From: Takakia lepidozioides
Lineage: Eukaryota > Streptophyta > Takakiopsida > Takakiales > Takakiaceae
Direction of reading: 5' to 3'
Assembly (NCBI GenBank): GCA_030704615.1
Contig: CM060733.1
Span: forward strand, 57,660,001 to 57,724,000
Length of the DNA stretch: 64,000 bases
Made by a program: the position numbers and the translations under genes. The notes beneath the pieces were generated by a model. The model was given only the letters and a program-made list of their open reading frames with translations, was not told the origin of the DNA and did not search any database. This document shows, in pieces, positions 56,380 to 64,000 of this stretch; positions within the stretch are counted from its first letter, which is position 1; each line of letters begins with the position of its first letter.

Positions 56380-57123
56380 GCCTCCGGCACGTGCCACTTT
56401 AACCCCCCCGTGTTCGCCCATACGCGTGCCACGTGCTATATCCAGACTCCATAGAGCACCATGGAAGTCATATGTTCCAATCATAACGACCACCCCCACC
56501 CTGCGTAATTTGACTCCACGTGTGGACCTGGCATTAAACGTCCGAAGTCATACATGCCAGTCACGAAAGCCCCTCCCAAAGCCCATTGTCCTGGCATGTG
56601 TCATGTCCCATTTGCGCCACGTGTGGCACTGGGGTTGTCGGCGGGAGTCATACATGCCAGTCTTGGAAGACCCCCTCTCCCTCACCCTTTCACGCCACGC
56701 GTCATGTCCAGTCTAATCCACGTGTTGTCCTGGGGGTTAATCTGCGGAAGTCACCCTGTCGTGCCACGTGTCGTTCCCGGTATTCTCCACGTGTTGTCAT
56801 GGGATTAATCCTCCAAAGTCGTATATGCCAGTCGTGAAGACCTTGTCACCTTCCTTTTGTCGTGACACGTGGCATATCCCTTCCGTTCCACGTGAAGCTG
56901 ACATGGATTCGCAGTCAATTATTACGGTCTTATCAATGACTATGATTAGGCGTCCCCGTTGCCACGTCAACAGTGAGCTCCACGACTGGCATATACGACT
57001 CTATGGCGCTTACGACTCATTTGTCACAACTGACTGGGTTTATCTGACTGGGCAGTCATGCAGTCATAAAAGGCTGATACGACTGGAAATTAGCAGACGT
57101 AAAAGCCGGATTTTCTACTAGTG
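56380..57123. mobile_element. Right end of another CACTA-type element
   Basis: Reverse-complemented from 57123 the sequence reads CACTAGTAGAAAATCCGGC, a typical CACTA terminal repeat. The preceding 700 bases carry many inverted or direct subterminal motifs: GCCACGTG-like boxes and CATACATGCCAGTC about every 60-100 bases. The left end was not found, so the element is truncated or starts elsewhere; the TIR differs from that of the 50-55 kb element. Confidence 0.6.
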
Positions 57124-57197
57124 ATACCATGCTGTAGTTCTCTTTATGCGATAGATTCCGTGTCAATGGGTCTCGACGTCCCCTGCAACGGCTCCAT

Positions 57198-57848
57198 GTG
57201 TTACTTATGGAAGTTCAAAATGACGATTTGACATTGTTCTTGCATTGGCTACTGAGAAGGTTCTTTGTTATAGTTTGGAACACTAGTCCTGAAAATAATG
57301 TTGTAACTTTAACTAAAGCAATATTTGGAAAGGACTTTGATAGGGTAAGGACGTACATCAGTAAAAATTGCGTTAAGCATCGGTTAACCTTCGCGGTGAA
57401 ATGGGACAATTTTCCACATTCCCCGATATATCTAAAGAGGTTATATGGTATATTTTCAGAGGAAAAGCCCAATGTCTATAGGTCAAACCCTTTAATCTTC
57501 GAGATTGCGTGTACAAGTCATACTAAAATCCCATAGCTTTGGTTGTGTTTCTAGATAAGTTTGAGGCTACAAAATGATCTTTCTCGAGACAATTTCTTCA
57601 TTGGAGAATTCAAGCCATTCTTGAGGAACCTTTGAAGGTCTGGGTTGGATGCTTGTGTTTATAACAAGCATAACTGGATCGGGCTCTCAGAATCAATATA
57701 CTGGAGCGATCCTCAACTTAAGTTCTTGAAGTTGTGGGTTTTCAAGTGGCCGAAGCCGAACGAGTTTGATGAATGGATAAAGAATCAGCTAAAGGCAAGG
57801 GCGGATGCTACGAAGGCTATTTCACGAAATAGACGTCTCCAAATTTGA
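57198..57848 (+). pseudogene. Degenerate FCP1-like phosphatase copy
   Basis: The first frame reads NDDLTLFLHWLLRRFFVIVW, then a region where PIYLKRLYGIFSEEKPNVYR parallels the family segment between motifs II and III, but the motif III DD is gone and stops follow. A second frame at 57645-57848 with KFLKLWVFKWPKPNEFDEW is unassigned. The family likeness is moderate, inferred from the neighbours. Confidence 0.4.
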
Positions 57849-57955
57849 AATTACATGTACAATGTCCCCATGTGATTTCATTCTTTTTGTGCATTTTCTT
57901 CTGATGCGATGAATTGTTGTTGAATATTCTATATTAACCTAAGCTTCTCACTAAC

Positions 57956-58640
57956 TTGTTTATTTGGGGTTTCACCTTTCATCAGAATGAGCCTCAGCGA
58001 CCACTTGACGAAGTGCAAAGTATCCCGAAAAGAAAACTGATTGTATTTGACCTGAATGGTGTGCTTTGCCACACTAAGAGATTCGAGGATAGTGGTCACC
58101 ACACGAAAGAAAATTCCAAGGCGAAAAATGATTTCAGATATTCCCTAGTTATTGGCAATAGGATGGTATACCGACGCGAGCGCTATGATAAATTATGGCG
58201 TTCTCTGAGTGATTCCTTCGATCTAGCTATCTGGAGTTGTATGATGCCCCAGAACCTCATGCCAATTGTCAAGAGGCTTTTTGAAGGTTTGCCACAGCCT
58301 GTTTTTGTTCTGTCGCAGGACGATTGCATTGTTTGTTCAGCCGATATTGCTCCCAGAAACTTCAACGCAACAAAAGGTTCTACAGAACCTTCTCGCCCCT
58401 TTTTTCTGAAGCCTCTTAGGAGAGCGTGGGACAAATACAAAGGTTGATATGATGAGGAAAACACTCTCCTTGTTGATGATAGCCCATACAAGTGTGTCAT
58501 CAATCCTGTGGGGTCATGCATTTACCCTCCACCCTTCGAAACATTTGCAAAGGACAAATGTTTGCTTTGAAAGCTTGAGAAATACCTCCTTGGATTGTTG
58601 GAAGCTCCGTCTATGGCGAAATATGTTGACCTAAGGTCGA
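57956..58640 (+). pseudogene. FCP1/SCP-type phosphatase-like copy with in-frame TGAs
   Basis: Visible are KLIVFDLNGVLCHTK (motif I, with Asn again in place of the second Asp), RYDKLWRSLSDSFDLAIWSC (motif II context), SRPFFLKPLRRAWDKY and NTLLVDDSPYKCVINP (motif III). A TGA at 58446-58448 separates YKG from YDEENTLLVDD, and another at 58568-58570 lies before KLEKYLLGLLEAPS, both in a frame that otherwise keeps family order. It is a paralogue of the copy at 49.2 kb, equally disabled unless the TGAs are bypassed by splicing. Confidence 0.65.
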
Positions 58641-58810
58641 AGTAGTGTGATTTTATATCTTTTGTTTTGCATATGCTCTTCACCAGATGAGTAGTGGTTT
58701 CAAGTTCATATCTCACAATTGATATTGATCCTACCATCGTTTTTTTGCATTGGATTTTATCAGCCTGAAATTGATATTTCTTCAGCTGCAAGCGAGTTGA
58801 CATTCATCCA

Positions 58811-59383
58811 ATGTCCGGGGCATCTCGTAGTGGTACATCGTTGCGTGGCATATATTCTGTCGTCGCCAAAGGAGGAAATCACTTGATTTTGACCCCCCCG
58901 CATAGTCATGTACTAGACTCTGTCTCATTCTGTGACACTCCAAAGGAGGCTGAATCCATTCAAATCAACTCCAATGTGGTAATGAAGAGATCATCAATCA
59001 TACTATATCCTTATCCATCCGGAGATGGTAAATTCCATCTTAGCGGGGGAAGGACTTCATCGAATGTTTCCCCACAGTGTCACGACTCATCAACAATAGA
59101 CTGGTATCATCATCTCATTGTTTTACAAATATTCGATAGATTTATTGCAAGCCATGGAGGAATTAAAGGAGAATATGTTCCCAACTTTTACAGCCTAGAC
59201 ATGGAACTCCAAAGTTGTCATGGTCATATATTTCCACATGACGTGCCTTCTGAAGTGGGCATAGAGGTATTCAGGTCCAACCGGTCTGTAATGAATTCTC
59301 ATGTAGGTCTTGTACGTGAGGTTTCCACGTCTTATTTTCTAATAAGTACTAGTACGCAAGTTTGGACCATGATTGTTACATAA
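58811..59383 (+). CDS. Ser-rich ORF leading into the triplicated exon
   Basis: The 190-codon frame starts MSGASRSGTSLRGIYSVVAK, contains a Ser/His-rich middle, and ends in the first copy of a repeated exon (FYSLDMELQSCHGHIFPHDV, SEVGIEVF, MNSHVGLVREV). It is not recognised. It may belong to the same gene as the preceding phosphatase-like relic. Confidence 0.35.
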   Translation: MSGASRSGTSLRGIYSVVAKGGNHLILTPPHSHVLDSVSFCDTPKEAESIQINSNVVMKRSSIILYPYPSGDGKFHLSGGRTSSNVSPQCHDSSTIDWYHHLIVLQIFDRFIASHGGIKGEYVPNFYSLDMELQSCHGHIFPHDVPSEVGIEVFRSNRSVMNSHVGLVREVSTSYFLISTSTQVWTMIVT

Positions 59384-60580
59384 TATCATTAATACCGTCA
59401 TGAAAATGAAGTCTACTAGAACTTGGCATGGCAAGAGGTTTACATAGGACGGTGACAACATCCTTCCTAAAGAGAACAACCAACTTCCCTTGGATAGCAA
59501 GGTACTCTTGTTTGAGTAAACTTAGGTATCTGTTACATGAGATAATTGGAGGTCTCTTCTTTATTTAGAGAAGATATGGCCATTATCTAGTTATGCTATA
59601 AACAACTTGAGTTCATCGTTGATACACTTAGAACAATGTACGCATTGTATTTCTTTTCATTGTTTCAGTCTCAGGTGTGCATACATGACTGTCTGCAAGC
59701 TGGCATGGAGGAAATAAAAGAGAATCTGGTCCCAACTTTCACACAGGACATGGAACACCAAAGGTGTCATGGTCATATATTTCCACGGGAGGTGGCTTCT
59801 GAAGTGGGCATAGAGGTATTCAAGTCCAACTGGTCTGTATTGAATTCTCATGTAGGTCTTGTACGTGAGGTTCTAACGTATTATTTTCTGATAAACTAGT
59901 TCTATGCAAGCCTGAACCATGATTGTTGGATAATATCACTATCATTATCATGAGAGTGAAGTGTAGTAGGACTTGGCATGGCAAGAGGTTTACATAGGAC
60001 AGTGACCACATCCTCCCTAAGATAACAACCACCTCACTTTGTAATGTAAAGGATACCCAAGTTCACTCAAAAGCTTCCTTTGGATAGCAAGATATAATTG
60101 TTTGAGTGAACTTAGGTATCTTTTACATGCTCGATAATGGGAGGTCCATTCTTTATTTAGAGAAGATATGGCCATTATCTAGTTATATATTGCTATAAAC
60201 ATCTTGAGTTCATCGTTGATACACTTAGAACAATGTATGAAGTGTGTTCCTTTTTATTGTTTCAGTTTTTAGGTGTGCATATATGACTGTCTGCAGGCTA
60301 GCATGGAGGAATTAAAAGAGAACCTGGTCCCAACTTTCACAGAGAACATGGAACACCAAAGTTGTCATGGTCATATATTTCCACATAATGAGGTGGCTTC
60401 TGAAGTGGGCATAGAGGTATTCAAGTCCAAGTGGTCTGTATTGAATTCTCATGTAGGTCTTGTACGTGAGGTTTCCACGTATTGTTTTATGATAAGTTCT
60501 ATGCATGTCTGGATTATTGTTAGATAATATCACTATCATTGTCATGAAAGTGAAATGTAGTAGGACTTGGCATGGCAAGA
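59140..60580 (+). repeat. Tandem triplication of an exon with flanking introns
   Basis: Three units of about 545-600 bp begin near 59,150, 59,690 and 60,288. Each has a coding-like core of about 210 bases: DCLQAGMEEIKENLVPTF, HGHIFP, SEVGIEVFKS and LNSHVGLVREV, each followed by GTACGTGAGG-type text. The intron parts also repeat (GGACTTGGCATGGCAAGAGG; TAGAGAAGATATGGCC). Units 2 and 3 are closest. The encoded module is unknown. Confidence 0.75.
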
Positions 60581-60779
60581 GGTTTACATAGACAGTGACC
60601 ACATCCTCCCTAAGAGAACAACCACCTCACTTTGTAATATAAAGGATACCCAAGTTCACTCAAAAGCTTCCCTTGGATAGCAATGTACTCTTGTTTGAGT
60701 GAACTTAGGTATCTTTTACATGAGATAGTGGGAGGTCTGTTATTTATTTAAAAAAGATAGGATATTATCTTGTGCTATA

Positions 60780-61540
60780 AACATATCGAGTTCATAAGTT
60801 GGTCTACTCAATCTCACTATTGGAGTGTACGAAGTTCAATCCCCAAAGTTTATATTCCCATTGATCTATCAAACAGACAATTGCGGTTCAAATTGACATG
60901 TATACAATGATGCTTCACTATATATTGACCATGAACGATTTTGAAGACCTGTCGAGTCTCCCTTGCTCCGATGAGAGGAAGACTTCTGGTCATGTTATCG
61001 ATATGGACGTGGAGAGCTTTCGTAGTGATGGATTGCAACGTACTTTTGATTCTATTCTTGATTTGGACTTAAAGTGACACTCTCCAAGTCATGCTGAAGT
61101 CAAGGTAAATGAATCTAATCATTCTTTGATTAGACGATATAGGTCGAGTCATCTGCTCAATATCTTTCAGAGAGTATGTGCCACATCTCCCACTAGTCCA
61201 TGATCATCATCTTATGTTTACTTCATTTTGGACCCGGGTCCAAAAATATCCACATGTCTTGTCTCTAACTTGTACATCTCATGCATTTCACAGGTTGTTC
61301 TACTCTCGGATCAATCTTTGGAGGTTAAAGAGACAGTGTCAGTTGACACTGTTCTTCCGCAATCGACAATGATTGCTCCGTTGTTGGAATCATCTGTGGA
61401 GGTTGTACAAGCGGTGCCCTTTGTTACCGGTCTTCCGCGATCGTCAATGGTTGCTCCAATTTTAGACAACAATGTTATCTCTACTTCTTACAATCGACAA
61501 AAGATCTCGGAGGTGCTATATTTAAAATTGTTTTAGAATT
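60780..61540 (+). CDS. Exon-like segment with an internal repeat
   Basis: Frame 61291-61511 (after a TTTCACAG acceptor) reads VSVDTVLPQSTMIAPLLESS and then VPFVTGLPRSSMVAPILDNN, an internal duplication of about 26 residues, ending near SE|GTG. A TTGGACCCGGGTCCAA-like palindrome related to the 13.7 kb satellite lies at 61228. A piece at 60912-61074 reads MNDFEDLSSLPCSDERKTSG. Unassigned; perhaps the 3' part of the gene with the triplicated exon. Confidence 0.35.
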
Positions 61541-61613
61541 CCCTGTTGGCACACAATGTGTCCCAACAATAATCCTGAATTCACACAAATTGTACATTTT
61601 TTCGGATTGAGAC

Positions 61614-61830
61614 TTACTCTATGTTTCTGCAGGCTTGTAGGCAAAGTTTTAACTGTGCCAAGTGTTTGGATTTATGTCCGAATTCATTGAAATCATCCAA
61701 AAATACCTGCATAAAATCGTTGAGATAATTTTTGAATATCTCAGATACTGCTCGTTGAAATGTGGCTGGTGCGTTGCAAAGTCCAAATGGCATGACTTTG
61801 TAAGCATAGGCTCCCCATTCAGTGATGAAT
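61614..61830 (-). mobile_element. Ty3/gypsy reverse transcriptase, inverted fragment
   Basis: On the minus strand the frame reads ITEWGAYAYKVMPFGLCNAP, ATFQRAVSEIF, then VFLDDFNEFG and HLAQLKLCLQACRN. This is the palm of a gypsy reverse transcriptase with the catalytic pair as FLDD (usually Y-V/L-DD). It meets the plus-strand RNase H part head to head at about 61,830. Confidence 0.82.
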
Positions 61831-62501
61831 TGGATCCAAAGAAAGTGGAGGTTATCCAGAAAATACCACCACCAGAAAATCCCAAGAAACTCAAGAGATT
61901 TCTGGGACAGACAAGCTATTACAGAAGGTACATGGACAAATATGCTCACAGAGCGGCACCACTCTATAGACTGCTGAAGCAAGATGACGAATATCGATGG
62001 TCTCTAGCTTGCCAGGAATTTGATTCACTTAAAAGGGCACTCACAGCAGCACCAATTCTGATAAATCCAAGATGGGATTTACCATTTCATGTACACAGTG
62101 ATGCATCAGGCATTGCTTTAGGGGCAGTTCTATCTCAGAATGTGACGGGCACAATAGATTCACCAATCTATTATGCAAGCAGATTGTTGACAGCAGCCGA
62201 GAAGAACTATAGCACCACAGAAAGGGAAGCATTGGCAATGATTTATGTTGTTCAAAAGTTTCGGCATTATTTATTTGGCAATCGCTTTAAGTTTAGTGTT
62301 GATCATCAGGCTCTAGTTCATTTAGCAAATCGACCACTAGCTAGTGGCAGGGTTGCTCGATGGTTATTACTTCTTCATGAGTATGATTTTGAAGTTGTTC
62401 ATAAACAAGGTCCCGTATTTATTTGCGGCCATGTGGTATACAAAGTTGATTTTATTGCGACCGGTGGATTGACAAACTGCCACTGCGAGACAGCGTACTA
62501 G
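61831..62501 (+). mobile_element. Ty3/gypsy RT thumb and RNase H fragment
   Basis: The plus-strand frame begins LDPKKVEVIQKIPPPENPKK, FLGQTSYYRRYM (the connection after the palm) and runs into RNase H: HSDASGIALGAVLS (Asp), YSTTEREALAMIYVV (Glu), FSVDHQALVHLANRP (Asp) and HEYDFEVVHKQG. It is open throughout but cut off before integrase; the end FICGHVVYKVDF is no longer gypsy-like. The upstream RT part is on the other strand, so the copy is rearranged. Confidence 0.88.
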
Positions 62502-62580
62502 ACTATACATGTTCTTTGATATCCCAGACTTGTATATACGTTAAGGGCAGGACATCATACGGTTTGATGGAAACGACGAG

Positions 62581-63393
62581 GTGGAAGAAGGAGGAAAGGC
62601 GGATGGAAACGACGATGTGGAAGAAGGAGCAGACCAACCTTCAGATTATACGCCGCAACAGGTCTCCGCAGTCGGGCCTTCAACGTCTGAGGTGGAGGGG
62701 GGCGAGGTACGCTCTCCGTTGGAGGAACAGTTGGCCGCACATGAACAGCACATCAAAGACCTGCAGGACATTGTTCATTTGCAACGGTGGCAAATAGCGA
62801 AGTTGCTGGAAAGAATGAGGTTGGGGACTCTTGACAGCGTACGTGGTGTGCTTCAGGACCCGAGGCCAATCACCAACGAGCAAGACATATTGGCGCGTTT
62901 GAATATGCCACCAATGGACATTGACCGCGTCATCGACGGGGTTGACTCAATCGGGCATGGGAATGAAGTGCAAACATCTGAACTGGACCCGGCGAGGGTT
63001 GAGGAAGAAAGACTTGCGGCGGAGAGGGCAAGAAAAAGGAAGGACCCCATAGTGGAAACAGGGGAATGTTCAGCCGTGCAAATTACATCGGCCCAAGAAC
63101 AGGAATTAGAGCAACTTGTGGGGGAACGCGAGCAAGCTAGGGCTGTTGCATATCGGTACTCAAATGCCATGGAAATCCGATCGTGGCCATGGTTGAAGGG
63201 GAATTGGCGGAATTGGGTGACATGGGCGGGCCATCTAGCATCGCGGGAAACACGGATAGAAGAAGCGTTGTCCTTCCTCCAACGTGCAACACGTTTGTCA
63301 AATCGAAGCGTAGATAGCATCTATGCTAATTTGCAAAAGCACGACATTGTGCATGATGTATTCACGTCGAAGTACACTGGATTCACCACATAG
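62581..63393 (+). CDS. Acidic/coiled-coil ORF, unassigned
   Basis: The 270-codon frame starts MEEGGKADGNDDVEEGADQP, then a helical HEQHIKDLQDIVHLQRWQIA, charged RVEEERLAAERARKRKDP and EQELEQLVGEREQARAVAYR. It looks like a structural or gag-type protein, and lies directly after retrotransposon sequence. It may continue into the next exon at 63458. No domain recognised. Confidence 0.45.
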   Translation: MEEGGKADGNDDVEEGADQPSDYTPQQVSAVGPSTSEVEGGEVRSPLEEQLAAHEQHIKDLQDIVHLQRWQIAKLLERMRLGTLDSVRGVLQDPRPITNEQDILARLNMPPMDIDRVIDGVDSIGHGNEVQTSELDPARVEEERLAAERARKRKDPIVETGECSAVQITSAQEQELEQLVGEREQARAVAYRYSNAMEIRSWPWLKGNWRNWVTWAGHLASRETRIEEALSFLQRATRLSNRSVDSIYANLQKHDIVHDVFTSKYTGFTT

Positions 63394-63457
63394 GGTGATG
63401 TGGATGCCATGTTTGAGCACTGCGTGATGTATCGCCTTACGATTTTTTAAATTGGCA

Positions 63458-64000
63458 GCACTGGGGGGAGACAATGACATGGGATGCTCCAAGAGAGATG
63501 CACGCCTTGGATGCGAAGACGTTAACTAGGGTTAAAGATCCGGTGACATCCAACTGGGAAATAACCGTGCGTGCTAGAGGCATACGGGATCCAATTCAAA
63601 GGGAGTTTTTTTGCCGGAACTTGGGAGGGCATTGGAGCTGTACCAGACAAAGATTCTTCCGACTGCCTGAGGATCCGTGGGTGCCAGCGGAAAACGACCC
63701 ATACAATCGCGAACCGATTGGGAGAGACCTATTTCTGAGGGAGTTGGAGGCCGCTAGCATCCGTTGGGAGGATATGAATGAGATGTACTGGGTGCCTCGT
63801 CGGGATGAAAGGCCATTTCTTCTAGAGTTGCGCAGAGACCCCCAGCAGGAGGAGGTGTTGAACAATTTCAAGGCTGTCATCACGAGTGTTGTAAAGTATT
63901 GGCAGAACACATGGCATGACCAAGTTGCCCCTATTCCAGGGGTGTTCTTGTCACTTCCAAACATATCGGATTTAATTGAAAAATTGCATGTCGTCGTAGC
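63458..64000 (+). CDS. Open coding sequence running off the window
   Basis: After an AAATTGGCAG acceptor at 63457 a frame stays open to base 64000: HWGETMTWDAPREMHALDAK, then GIRDPIQREFFCRNLGGHW, FRLPEDPWVPAENDPYNREP, and FKAVITSVVKYWQNTW. It is in a different frame from the preceding ORF, so an intron between about 63,375 and 63,457 is likely. Unrecognised; partial. Confidence 0.5.

Overview
The window is nuclear DNA from a plant-lineage eukaryote. Genes are split by introns with GT-AG borders and consistent codon phase, one gene is an RNA-dependent RNA polymerase of the plant RDR-gamma type, and the transposon families (Ty3/gypsy, CACTA/En-Spm, MULE-like, LINE) are those of a large repeat-rich genome. 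A streptophyte alga or early-diverging land plant would fit, but nothing here fixes a genus. There are no bacterial operons and no CRISPR array; ribosome binding sites do not apply.

Layout. 0-7 kb (minus): 5' part of an RDR-gamma-like RNA-dependent RNA polymerase gene whose introns carry a 10-bp microsatellite and LINE tails; its catalytic end lies beyond base 1. 7-11.4 kb: mostly unassigned, AT-rich. 11.4-15 kb: truncated gypsy integrase carrying a C-terminal PHD finger, an LTR plus a partial LTR copy, and a roughly 190-bp satellite holding a palindrome and a tRNA-like relic. 15.8-19.3 kb (minus): decayed MULE-like element A. 20-21 kb: LINE 3' end. 22-27.6 kb (minus): two genes with ParB-like DGNHR/GGQH signatures, one of them a pseudogene. 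27.65-30.52 kb: about 24 tandem 116-bp units, each centred on a large palindrome. 30.5-31.2 kb: LINE reverse transcriptase fragment. 32.8-36.3 kb (minus): better preserved MULE-like element B. 37.4-42.7 kb (plus): an intact five-exon ParB-like gene followed 62 bp later by an intact five-exon DNA N4/N6-methylase-like gene; the first ParB intron holds repeated CGCCGGCG palindromes. 43.6-48.2 kb: the two halves of a CACTA transposase in opposite orientations. 48.4-49.9 kb: coiled-coil ORF and FCP1/SCP-like phosphatase relic. 49,979-55,161: a CACTA-type element with a TGT target duplication. 55.2-61.5 kb: unassigned exons, another CACTA end, further phosphatase-like relics and a tandemly triplicated exon. 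61.6-62.5 kb: a gypsy RT/RNase H broken by an inversion. 62.6-64 kb: a gene open at the window end.

The most interesting content is the ParB-like/methylase set: three loci in 21 kb, one intact and apparently expressible, two of them next to or containing arrays of long palindromes. ParB-like domains paired with N4/N6 DNA methylases are familiar from bacterial plasmids and prophages; here they sit in intron-bearing eukaryotic genes. Whether this is a mobile element, a domesticated system or a partition-like module cannot be decided from sequence reading alone.

Many of the transposon-related reading frames are interrupted by single in-frame TAG or TGA codons where a paralogue continues, as expected from deamination of methylated cytosines. 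All family assignments were made by reading motifs; no alignment or database search was run.
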